From Geodermatophilaceae bacterium (GTDB lineage: Bacteria; Actinomycetota; Actinomycetes; Mycobacteriales; Geodermatophilaceae): 25,004 bases of DNA. The notes beneath the pieces were generated by a model. It made no database searches. It saw only the letters and a program-made list of their open reading frames with translations, and had not been told where the DNA came from. The translations under genes and the position numbers were made by a program. The stretch spans positions 1-25,004 of the forward strand of contig JACCUM010000231.1 of the NCBI GenBank assembly GCA_013811805.1, read 5' to 3'. Shown here piece by piece: positions 15,707-23,624 of this stretch. Position 1 is the first letter of the stretch; each line of letters opens with the position of its first letter.

Positions 15707-15730
15707 CCATCTGCGGGTAACTCCCGGCGG

Positions 15731-15753
15731 CCGTCGTAGGCGGGCGGTAGCTT
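15731..15753 (+). promoter_or_regulatory. Candidate DNA-damage-type promoter upstream of adnA (PafBC/RecA-NDp-like)
   Basis: The actinobacterial RecA-independent damage promoter is described as TTGTCRGTG, 8 bases, then TANNNT. Here CCGTCGTAG (15731-15739; 5 of 9 positions agree), exactly 8 bases, then TAGCTT (15748-15753) keep the spacing and the -10 form. The upstream element is degenerate, so this is suggestive only. No LexA-type GAAC-N4-GTTC box is present. Confidence 0.35.
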
Positions 15754-15760
15754 CCCTGTC

Positions 15761-15793
15761 ATGCCTGTCCGACGGAGCGCTTCGGTTGACTGA
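15761..15793 (+). CDS. Putative leaderless 10-residue upstream ORF overlapping the adnA start
   Basis: ATG 15761 lies exactly 7 bases after TAGCTT (15748-15753) and would be the first codon of a leaderless mRNA. It encodes MPVRRSASVD and stops with TGA at 15791-15793, eight bases past the beginning of the TTG start of adnA (15786) in a different frame. Termination here could feed re-initiation at the weak TTG. It is too short to be judged by coding statistics. Confidence 0.35.
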   Translation: MPVRRSASVD

Positions 15794-18700
15794 GCCGCGC
15801 CGGTCGAGTGCAGGGGGCGCGGCAAAGAGCTACCGGCTGGTCCGTACGCCACCCCGCCCTGCCGGACCGGCTCCGGTTCTCGACGCCGACCAACAGGTTG
15901 TCGTCGACCACGCCGGCGGGCCCTTGCTGGTTCTGGCCGGTCCGGGGACCGGCAAGACCACGACGATCGTGCAGGCGGTGGCAGCTCGGATCGCATTGGG
16001 TGTCGACCCCGAGCAGATACTGGTGCTCACCTTCAGCCGCCGGGCGGCTACGGAGTTGCGCGAACGGATCACCGAACGCGTTCATGCCACAGTCCGCGAA
16101 CCACTGGCCCGCACCTTCCACTCCTACGCCTACGGGCTGCTGCGCCGGGCCGCCCAGCTGCGCGGAGAGCCGCCGCCGCGACTGCTGACCGGCGCCGAAC
16201 AGGACCTGCTGATCCGCGAGCTGCTCAGGGGTGACCGGGCGGGTGAGGGGATCACCTGGCCGCACGACATCCGGGCAGCACTGGGCACGGCGGGCTTCGC
16301 CGGCGAGCTGCGCGACCTCGTCCTGCGGTGCATCGAGCGGCAGATCACCCCGGCCCGGTTACGGCAGTGGGGCAGGGCCCACGAGCGGCCGGAGTGGGTG
16401 GCCGTCGGGGACTTCCTACAGCAGTACCTCGGGGTTACCTCACTGGCCGGATCCAGCACCGTCGATGCTCGGGGTTACGACCCAGCCGAACTGGTACGCA
16501 GTGCTGGTGAGGAGCTGCGCGCTGATCGCGGCCTGCTCCGCACCGAGACCGACCGCCTGCGGTGGGTATTCGTCGACGAATATCAGGACGTCGACCCGGC
16601 TCAGGTCGACCTGCTGCACCTGTTGGTCGGAGGGCACGGCAACCTCGTCGTGGTCGGCGATCCCGATCAGTCCATCTACCGCTTCCGGGGGACCGATCTG
16701 CGGGCGATGACCGATTTCACCGACCGCTTCACCCCGGCCGGCGGGGGAGTAACGCCTCAGATCGAGCTATCGGTCTCCCGGCGCGGCGGGGCGCACCTGT
16801 TGGCCAGGTCGCGGGTCGTTGCCGGGGGACTGCCGGGCGCGTCAGCCCATCGGCGGCTGGTGGCCGCGCCGGGTTTGCCGGTCGGTGAGGTCACCGTCGG
16901 CGTCTTCTCCACGGTGGGGGACGAGGCGGCCTGGATCGCAGAGAAACTGCGGGCGGCCCACCTGAATGACGCCACTCCGTGGTCGCAGATGGCCGTTCTG
17001 GTCCGCTCGACGACGCGCTCCCTGCCCACCCTGCGCCGGGCACTCGGTGCGGCCGGGGTTCCGGTGGCCGTGGCCGAGGAGGACCTGCCGCTGGCCGAGC
17101 AGCCGGCCGCCGCGGCGCTGCTGCTGTTTCTACGGGCCGCACTGGATCCTGACCTCATCGATGAGCCGACAGCCGAAGCGCTGCTGACCTCACCGCTGGG
17201 GCGCGCGGACAGCGTGGATCTCCGTAAACTGCGCCGGCTCTTGCGCCAGCTTGCCCGGGCAGCCGGCGCCCCGACCGGCGGGTTCGGCCCAGCCGGGTCG
17301 GCCAGCGCTGGACTGATCGCCGCTGCACTGGCCGAGCCGGTCGACCTGATCGCCTTGCCGGGCGGAGTGGGGGCGCCGGCCGCGCGGGTGGCAACTCTGC
17401 TGGAGTCGGTGCGCGCCATCGTCGGTGGAGGGGGCAGCGCCGAGGACGCGCTGTGGGCGCTGTGGAAGGGCAGTGGACTGGGCGGTTCCTGGGCGGCGGC
17501 GAGTGCGGCCGGGGGGGCGCGCGGGGAGGTTGCCGATCGGGACCTCGACGCGGTGCTGGCATTGTTCGACGCGGCCGGCCGCTTCGTCGACCGGCTGCCA
17601 CACGTGCACCCGGCTGCTTTCGTGGATCATGTTGCTGCCCAACAGATACCGGTGGACGCCGGATCACCCCGGTCGCCGCGGGGTGAATCGGTGCGGATCC
17701 TGACCGCGCATGCGGCCAAGGGTCTGGAATGGGACGTCGTAGCCGTGGCCGCCGTACAGGAAGGGCTCTGGCCGGACCTGCGGCATCGGGGCACGATGCT
17801 GGGCACGGCCGAGGTGACCGATCTCGCGGCCGGACTGGACCCTCCCCCGCCCGGCACCGCTTCCAGCGCGCTGGCAGAGGAGCGGCGGTTGTTCTACGTC
17901 GCGGTCACCCGCGCGCGTCGGCGCTTGCTGGTCACCGCGGTCGACGGCGCCTCGCGCAGCGACGATGTTCCCTCCCGGTTCCTCGATCTGATCGATCCAC
18001 TCGGACCGGAGCAATCGCGTCCGATCACCGAGGTGCACCGGCCGACGACGTTGCCGGCCCTGGTCGTCGAGCTGCGCCGGGTTCTGGAAGGTGACGCGGA
18101 CAAGGTGCGCAAGGCCGGTGCTGCCAGGGCGCTACGCCGGCTGGCCGATGCCCGGGTCGCCGGCGCCGACCCGGCTTGCTGGTGGGGGCTGGTTCGGCTG
18201 TCCGACGCCGGACCGCTGGTCGCCGCAGACGAGTCGGTACGGGTGTCGCCGTCCAAACTCGACCGCTTCCTGGAATGTCCGCTGCGCTGGCTCCTGGAGA
18301 CCGCAGGGGCCACGTCCTCGGACGGGTTCCGGCAGGCGGTGGGCACGGCACTGCACGAGGTCGCCGAACGGATAGCCAACGGAACCCTCGAGGTGACGCG
18401 GGCGCAGGAGGCGCTCACCGGCTTGATGACCGAACTGGACCCGGGGACCGGCTGGGTGCGGGCTGGAAACCTGGCCAAGGCCCACGACATGTTGAACCGG
18501 TTCCTGGCCTGGCTGGACTCCAACCCGCGCGAGACCGTGGCCATCGAAGCGGACTTCGCGATCGAGGTGGGCCGGGCCACGATCACCGGCCGGGTGGACC
18601 GGCTCGAGCGCGACGCCCGAGGCCGGCTGGTTGTCGTGGACCTCAAGACCGGTTCCTCGAAAGTGCGCGCAGACGACCTGCCGCGCAACGGTCAGCTCGG

Positions 18701-18983
18701 GCTGTACCAGGTCGCGGTCACCTCCGGCGGCTTCGGTCCTGGCGAGGTGTCCGGGGGCGCCGCCCTCGTCCAGCTCCGGGCCGGTAGCACCAAGACCGCC
18801 GAACAGCGACAGGGCCCGCTTGTGGAGGATCCCGAACCCGACTGGGTGGTCGAAGCCCTCGGCGAAGCCGTCGAGGGGATGTCGGCGGCAACCTTCTCGG
18901 CCCGGGCCAACGCCGGCTGTGACCGCTGCCCGACCCGGCGCAGTTGCCCACTGCATGCCACCGGCCAGCAGGTGACCCGATGA
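15786..18983 (+). CDS. adnA: AdnA-like helicase-nuclease subunit (UvrD/RecB family)
   Basis: This is one subunit of the AdnAB double-strand-break resecting motor-nuclease, the actinobacterial counterpart of RecBCD/AddAB. Its 1065 residues (M. smegmatis AdnA is of similar size) carry an N-terminal SF1 motor: Walker A AGPGTGKTT at 51-59, VDEYQD at 263-268, GDPDQSIYRFRG at 291-302, TAHAAKGLEWD and the VAVTRARR arginine motif. The C-terminal RecB-like nuclease follows, with H857, D938, D952 and K954 (VDLKTG). Cysteines C831, C1045, C1048 and C1054 (C then C-x2-C-x5-C) match the 4Fe-4S clamp of AddB-type nucleases. The first in-frame initiator is TTG 15786, preceded by GGAG and a tiny upstream ORF. 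adnB overlaps its stop by four bases. Confidence 0.93.
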   Translation: MTEPRRSSAGGAAKSYRLVRTPPRPAGPAPVLDADQQVVVDHAGGPLLVLAGPGTGKTTTIVQAVAARIALGVDPEQILVLTFSRRAATELRERITERVHATVREPLARTFHSYAYGLLRRAAQLRGEPPPRLLTGAEQDLLIRELLRGDRAGEGITWPHDIRAALGTAGFAGELRDLVLRCIERQITPARLRQWGRAHERPEWVAVGDFLQQYLGVTSLAGSSTVDARGYDPAELVRSAGEELRADRGLLRTETDRLRWVFVDEYQDVDPAQVDLLHLLVGGHGNLVVVGDPDQSIYRFRGTDLRAMTDFTDRFTPAGGGVTPQIELSVSRRGGAHLLARSRVVAGGLPGASAHRRLVAAPGLPVGEVTVGVFSTVGDEAAWIAEKLRAAHLNDATPWSQMAVLVRSTTRSLPTLRRALGAAGVPVAVAEEDLPLAEQPAAAALLLFLRAALDPDLIDEPTAEALLTSPLGRADSVDLRKLRRLLRQLARAAGAPTGGFGPAGSASAGLIAAALAEPVDLIALPGGVGAPAARVATLLESVRAIVGGGGSAEDALWALWKGSGLGGSWAAASAAGGARGEVADRDLDAVLALFDAAGRFVDRLPHVHPAAFVDHVAAQQIPVDAGSPRSPRGESVRILTAHAAKGLEWDVVAVAAVQEGLWPDLRHRGTMLGTAEVTDLAAGLDPPPPGTASSALAEERRLFYVAVTRARRRLLVTAVDGASRSDDVPSRFLDLIDPLGPEQSRPITEVHRPTTLPALVVELRRVLEGDADKVRKAGAARALRRLADARVAGADPACWWGLVRLSDAGPLVAADESVRVSPSKLDRFLECPLRWLLETAGATSSDGFRQAVGTALHEVAERIANGTLEVTRAQEALTGLMTELDPGTGWVRAGNLAKAHDMLNRFLAWLDSNPRETVAIEADFAIEVGRATITGRVDRLERDARGRLVVVDLKTGSSKVRADDLPRNGQLGLYQVAVTSGGFGPGEVSGGAALVQLRAGSTKTAEQRQGPLVEDPEPDWVVEALGEAVEGMSAATFSARANAGCDRCPTRRSCPLHATGQQVTR

Positions 18984-21900
18984 GCCGAGAGCGAGCGAGC
19001 AGCGCAGCGAGCGAGGCTCGAAGAACAACATGGTCGGCCGACGGTTTGGCGCGGGCTCTCGGTCAGCCGCGCCCGACACCGGAACAGCGGGCGGTCATCG
19101 ACGCGCCGTTGACACCCGGTTTGGTGCTCGCCGGCGCCGGCTCGGGCAAGACCGAGACGATGGCCGGCCGGGTCGTCTTCCTGATCGCCAATGAGCTTGT
19201 CGCCCCAAACCAGATCCTCGGCCTGACCTTCACCCGGAAGGCCGCCGGCGAACTGGCCGAGCGGATCCGGCACCGCCTGGCCCGGTTGGTCAGCGTCGGC
19301 GGCCTCCCGGCAGACGTGTCTGCGGCGATGGAGAACGCCGGACCACGGGTGGCGACCTACAACTCCTACTCCGCCGGGATCGTCGTCGAGCACGGGCCGC
19401 GGATCGGGGCCGAGCCCGGTGCGGAGGTGATCGGCCAGGCGATGAGCTGGGGGCATGCCGCGAGCCTGGTCGAGGACTACGCCGGCGACATGACCGATGT
19501 GGTCCTGGCGCCCAGCACGGTGACCGTCGACGTCCTGGCCCTATCGGCAGCACTGGCCGAGCACGAGGTGAGCCCGGACGAGCTGCGCGAATTCACCGCC
19601 AAGCTTCTCGAGCGAATCGAGGGCTTGCCTCGGACCGGCAGCTACTCCGGAAATCCGGTGTACGCCAAGGTCCGCCCGCTTCTCGAACGCCAGCGCGTCC
19701 GGCTCAAGCTGCTGCCGTTGGTGGAGGCCTATCAGGCCCGCAAGCGCGCGGCGGGCGTCATCGACTACTCCGACCAGGTGTCGCTGGCCGCTCGGATCGC
19801 CGGCCAGTCACCGGTGGTCGGGGCGCTGGAGCGCCAGCGGTATGCCGCCGTACTGCTCGACGAGTTCCAGGACACCAGCTATGGGCAGCTCGAGCTCATG
19901 TCCCGACTGTTCGGCGGCGGTCATCCCGTTACCGCGGTGGGAGACCCCTCGCAGGCGATCTATGGCTGGCGAGGGGCATCGACGGGCAACATGCGCGAGT
20001 TCGCCCGACGGTTCGGCACCGCAGCGGCCAGCAGCGAGGTGTTTGCGCTGTCGGTGAGTTGGCGCAACGGCGCGGGCATCCTCGGAATCGCCAACGACAT
20101 CGCCGAGCACTGCGCTGACGAGACGCTGCCCGTTGTGACCTTGACACCGGCTCCCACCCGTACCCACCCGGGCGAGATCTGTTGCTCCCTGCACGAGGAC
20201 CAGCACAGCGAAATCACCTGGCTGGCCGACCAGATCGCCGGTCGCTGGGCGGTACGCCGGCCCGGTGAGGCCTTCGCCGTGCTGTCCCGGGCCCGCGCCC
20301 TGTTGCGGCCGGTCGCTGCCGAACTCCGAGAGCGCGACGTGCCGGTCGAGGTGCTCGGGCTCGGCGGCCTGATCGACGAACCCGAGGTGGCCGACGTGAT
20401 AGCAACTCTGCGGGTCATCTCCGATCCCAGCTCCGGTGACGCGATCGGTCGGCTACTGGTGGGGCCGCGGTGGCGGATCGGGCCACGTGACCTGATGGCG
20501 CTGGGTCGGCGGGCGCGCTGGCTGACCCGACAGCAGCTGCACCCGGAGCAGCCGGCATGGCCCAACGCATCCGCAGACACCGGCCCGTCCGCACCCTCGG
20601 ATGCAGGACCAGAGCTGGCGCCCGCGCCCGCCCTACCGGCACCCGCCGTACCGCCGCCCGCCGAGCCGGCGGCTCAGGAGGAGACCGGCAGTCTGATCGA
20701 GGCGCTGGACGATCTCGGTCCGGCATCGGCGTACTCCGACGAGGGGCACCGACGGCTCACCACCTTTCGTGACGAGCTCACCCGATTGCGCCGGCGCAGC
20801 GGGGTGTCGGTGGCCGACCTGATCGATGACGTCGTCGGCACCCTCGGACTGGGGATCGAGGTAGCCGTACGACCTGGTGTCAGTCAGGTCCGCGCCCAGG
20901 CTCATCTGCAGGCGTTGCACGAGGTGGCCGAGGAGTTCACCAGGATTGTGGAGATTCCCTCCCTGTCGGCCTTCCTCAACTACCTGGCCGCTGCCGAGGA
21001 CGAGGAACGTGGCCTGGAGCCGGGAGAGGTCGAGACATCAGACGAAGCGGTTTCCCTACTGACCGTGCACGCGGCCAAAGGCTTGGAGTGGGACGTCGTT
21101 GCCGTCCCGGGGCTGACCATGGATGTCTTCCCGCAGAACGTGTCGGCCCGGACCGAGCACTGGCTGACCGATCCCGGCCATCTCCCGGTGTCGCTGTGCG
21201 GGGATCGGGACTACCTACCCGACCTCGACCTGACCTCGGTGCACGATCAGAAGGGGGCCGAGACCGCCTATCTCGACGCCAAGCAGGCCTACAAGGATGC
21301 CGCGGCGATCGAAGAATGGCGCCTTGCCTACGTGGCGGTGACCAGAGCCCGCGACGCCTTGCTGTGCTCGGGCAGCTGGTGGACGCCTGGTGTCACGTCC
21401 GCTCGCGGCGCCTCTGCGGTGCTCGACCTCGTCCGCCAGCACGCCATGGCCAGCGAATCGACCGGTAGCCAGATCTCGGTGTGGGCTCCAGCGCCGCAGG
21501 ACGATGCGTCGAACCCGATGTCGGACCAATTCCCGGAACTGCAGTGGCCGGTGGACCCACTGCCTGCGGGTCGCCGGATCGCCCGGGAGGCGGCCGCGGC
21601 CATGGTCGCCGATCCTCCCGAGGATCCGATGACCCTGGACTCGCTTGCCTGGAATGCCGAGGTCGACCTCCTGCTGACCGAGCGGGATCGGGGGCAGACG
21701 GCCACGATCGACGTCGCTGTACCCGCGCAGCTGTCGGTCTCGGACCTGGTGACGCTACGGCGGGACCCGGATCGGCTGGCCCACCGGATCCGCCGCCCGT
21801 TGCCGGCCGCCCCGGCGCCGTTGGCCCGCCGAGGCACGGCTTTCCATGCCTGGCTAGAGCAGCGCTTTGGGGCCACTCGGCTGGTCGACCTGGATGAGCT

Positions 21901-22318
21901 GCCTGGTTCTGCCGACGAGGCAGCCGCCAGCGACCTCGACCTCGAGGAGCTCAAGGCGGCCTATCTGAGCAGCGAGTGGGCCAACCGGGAACCCACCGAG
22001 GTCGAGGTGCCCTTCCACGTCCGGATCGGTGACGGGTTGGCGCTGCGGGGTCGGATGGATGCCGTATTCGGCGACCCCCGATCGGGTTTCGAGGTGGTCG
22101 ACTGGAAGACCGGCGCCGTGCCGACGGGTGCTGACAAGCAGGCCGCGGCGATCCAACTAGCGGCCTACCGGTTGGCCTGGGCATCGCTTGCCGGCGTAGC
22201 GGTGGATCGGGTCAGCGCTGCCTTTGTCTACGTACGGCACGACGAGACGGTACGGCCGGCCGACCTCGCCACCGTGGCAGAACTGCTCGCGCTGGTCACG
22301 TCGCTGCCGACCGGGTGA
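18980..22318 (+). CDS. adnB: AdnB-like helicase-nuclease subunit (UvrD/RecB family)
   Basis: The partner of AdnA is 1112 residues from ATG 18980, which overlaps the adnA stop as ATGA. The SF1 motor shows Walker A AGAGSGKTE at 51-59, LDEFQD at 293-298, GDPSQAIYGWRG and the late motifs TVHAAKGLEWD and AYVAVTRARD. The nuclease has H956, D1027, D1041 and K1043 (VDWKTG) and QLAAYRLAW. The Fe-S cysteine set seen in AdnA is missing here. In mycobacteria AdnB supplies the main motor. Two oddities: residues 2-17 are encoded by a GAGCGAGC-rich repeat, and residues about 522-566 are a Pro/Ala-rich low-complexity insertion in the motor. An AGGTG lies six bases before the start. Confidence 0.93.
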   Translation: MSRERASSAASEARRTTWSADGLARALGQPRPTPEQRAVIDAPLTPGLVLAGAGSGKTETMAGRVVFLIANELVAPNQILGLTFTRKAAGELAERIRHRLARLVSVGGLPADVSAAMENAGPRVATYNSYSAGIVVEHGPRIGAEPGAEVIGQAMSWGHAASLVEDYAGDMTDVVLAPSTVTVDVLALSAALAEHEVSPDELREFTAKLLERIEGLPRTGSYSGNPVYAKVRPLLERQRVRLKLLPLVEAYQARKRAAGVIDYSDQVSLAARIAGQSPVVGALERQRYAAVLLDEFQDTSYGQLELMSRLFGGGHPVTAVGDPSQAIYGWRGASTGNMREFARRFGTAAASSEVFALSVSWRNGAGILGIANDIAEHCADETLPVVTLTPAPTRTHPGEICCSLHEDQHSEITWLADQIAGRWAVRRPGEAFAVLSRARALLRPVAAELRERDVPVEVLGLGGLIDEPEVADVIATLRVISDPSSGDAIGRLLVGPRWRIGPRDLMALGRRARWLTRQQLHPEQPAWPNASADTGPSAPSDAGPELAPAPALPAPAVPPPAEPAAQEETGSLIEALDDLGPASAYSDEGHRRLTTFRDELTRLRRRSGVSVADLIDDVVGTLGLGIEVAVRPGVSQVRAQAHLQALHEVAEEFTRIVEIPSLSAFLNYLAAAEDEERGLEPGEVETSDEAVSLLTVHAAKGLEWDVVAVPGLTMDVFPQNVSARTEHWLTDPGHLPVSLCGDRDYLPDLDLTSVHDQKGAETAYLDAKQAYKDAAAIEEWRLAYVAVTRARDALLCSGSWWTPGVTSARGASAVLDLVRQHAMASESTGSQISVWAPAPQDDASNPMSDQFPELQWPVDPLPAGRRIAREAAAAMVADPPEDPMTLDSLAWNAEVDLLLTERDRGQTATIDVAVPAQLSVSDLVTLRRDPDRLAHRIRRPLPAAPAPLARRGTAFHAWLEQRFGATRLVDLDELPGSADEAAASDLDLEELKAAYLSSEWANREPTEVEVPFHVRIGDGLALRGRMDAVFGDPRSGFEVVDWKTGAVPTGADKQAAAIQLAAYRLAWASLAGVAVDRVSAAFVYVRHDETVRPADLATVAELLALVTSLPTG
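18984..19024. repeat. AGCGAGCGAG direct-repeat tract in the 5' end of adnB
   Basis: The stretch just after ATG 18980 has two copies of AGCGAGCGAG separated by a few bases and ends near GGCTCGAAGAA. It translates as RERASSAASEARR, which has no counterpart in the helicase fold. I suspect a dispersed intergenic repeat common in some actinobacterial genomes, but one window cannot prove dispersal. Confidence 0.4.
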
Positions 22319-22337
22319 GCTGTGGGCTCACGGCTGT

Positions 22338-23237
22338 TCAGGCGCGCTCGAGCCCCGCAACCTCGCCGAGGAGCCGGATCGAGTGCTCGGTGATCGGGCT
22401 GGCGACGAGGATCACCTCGTCGGCTCCGGCCTCGGCGAGCCCGCGGAGGTGCTTGCCGAGGTGCTCGACGGGCACCCCCGGGGCCTCGGGCCGCGACGCT
22501 CGCTCGTCGGCGCTCGGATCCACGATTACCAGGGCACACGCACTGCGGGCGATGTCTTCAGGCTGGCGGCCGGCCATCAGCACCGCTTCGGTGATCCGTT
22601 CGTTGAGCGCCGCGAACCCGGCTACGGAGTTGCCGTAGCCGTCATACCAGGTGTTCCAGGCCTCGACATGTGGCAGCGTGAGGGCCAGCATCCGCGGCCC
22701 GTTGGAGCCGATCATCAGCGGCACACGACGGTGCGGGCGCGGGATCAGGACGGCGTCATCGAGCTGGAGATACTCCCCGACCGCACTGACTCGATCACCG
22801 GCCAGCAGCCCGCGAATGATCGCAAACGACTCGGCGAAACGCGCTACCGGATGGTCGGAGGCGATCCCGAACGCGCGGAACTCGGTCTGGTTCCAGCCCG
22901 CGCCGAGGCCGAACACGAAGCGACCGCCGCTGACCTCGTCGAGGGTCGCAGCCATCTTGGCCAGCAGCCCGGGCGGGTGGAAGCCGACACAGGCCACCAG
23001 CGGACCGAGGGTGATGCGGTCGGTCGCCGCGGCCAGGGCAGCTAGCAGTGTCCAGGCCTCCCAGGGCCCGCGCTCCGGTCGTCCGTCACCGCGAAACAGG
23101 AGATGGTCGCCGAGCCAGATCGAGTCGAAGCCTGCCTCCTCGGCGGCCCGAGCCATAGCGAGGTACTCCGGCCAGCGAACGTCGCGCTCTACCTCTGGCA
23201 GCTGGATCCCCACCCGCAGCGGCACCGGTGAAGCCAT
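22338..23237 (-). CDS. LLM-class F420-dependent oxidoreductase
   Basis: A 299-residue bacterial-luciferase-like TIM barrel. It opens with LRVGIQLPEVERDVRWPEYLAMARAAEEAGFDSIWLGDHLLF, the standard first strand and helix of the family, followed by ATDRITLGPLVACVGFHPPGLLAKMAATLDEVSGGRFVFGLGAGWN (about 71-115), the characteristic cofactor-binding region. These proteins transfer hydride to or from F420 (less often FMN) on diverse substrates; the substrate is unknown. It starts 31 bases after the ABM gene stop, so the pair is probably co-transcribed. It converges on adnB with an 18-base gap and no obvious terminator. There is no clear Shine-Dalgarno. Confidence 0.9.
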   Translation of the reverse strand: MASPVPLRVGIQLPEVERDVRWPEYLAMARAAEEAGFDSIWLGDHLLFRGDGRPERGPWEAWTLLAALAAATDRITLGPLVACVGFHPPGLLAKMAATLDEVSGGRFVFGLGAGWNQTEFRAFGIASDHPVARFAESFAIIRGLLAGDRVSAVGEYLQLDDAVLIPRPHRRVPLMIGSNGPRMLALTLPHVEAWNTWYDGYGNSVAGFAALNERITEAVLMAGRQPEDIARSACALVIVDPSADERASRPEAPGVPVEHLGKHLRGLAEAGADEVILVASPITEHSIRLLGEVAGLERA

Positions 23238-23268
23238 ACGACCGCGGAAGGCTCGGCGAGCTGAGTTG

Positions 23269-23562
23269 CTACTTCGCGGCGAGTACGTCGGCTTTCAGGA
23301 TCTCCGGCGGACTGGAGAGCAGCCGGTCGGCGTTCTGCATGAGGGCGGCGGCGATCGGACCATCGAGGTGGGTCTGACGCTCGGTGTCGCTCGGGAATGC
23401 GTCCACGATCCAGAAGGTCGAGTCGTCGGTACGCAGCGCCATCCAGATCACCGTTCCGGCCTCCTGGTTGGCCAAGTCGAGGGCGCCGGTCAGGAACTGA
23501 GCCACCTCGTCCTGGGTGTCGTCCTTGGCGACCATCTTGACCACGAGTGCCTTGCTGACCAT
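23269..23562 (-). CDS. ABM-fold (antibiotic biosynthesis monooxygenase / quinol monooxygenase-like) protein
   Basis: A 97-residue dimeric ferredoxin-like-fold protein of the ABM family. It shows ALVVKMVAKDDTQDEVAQFLTGALDLANQEAGTVIWMALR, then TFWIVDAFPSDTERQTHLDGPIAAALM, the order of strands and the F-x-D-x3-R-x2-H-L motif seen in YgiN-like proteins. Function is generic: oxidation of quinols or small aromatics, or only ligand binding. ATG 23562 is chosen over a further upstream ATG because a strong GGAGG (plus-strand 23570-23574) lies 7 bases upstream. It sits between the dinG-like gene and the LLM oxidoreductase on the same strand. Confidence 0.87.
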   Translation of the reverse strand: MVSKALVVKMVAKDDTQDEVAQFLTGALDLANQEAGTVIWMALRTDDSTFWIVDAFPSDTERQTHLDGPIAAALMQNADRLLSSPPEILKADVLAAK

Positions 23563-23624
23563 GAAACTGCCTCCGATGCGTCGGGACGGCTGTCTTTGCC
23601 GCATTCCCCACGCTAGTCGACACG

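Noticed and set aside
15761..15793. A frameshift at the start of adnA (ATG 15761 being the true start)
   Set aside because: The frame from 15761 stops after ten codons, and the downstream AdnA frame is intact from TTG 15786 with all motifs. A short uORF explains the sequence without error, although one indel cannot be fully excluded.
18984..19024. The GAGCGAGC-type repeats as a CRISPR or transposon end
   Set aside because: Units are about 10 bases, lack spacers, target duplications and a transposase.
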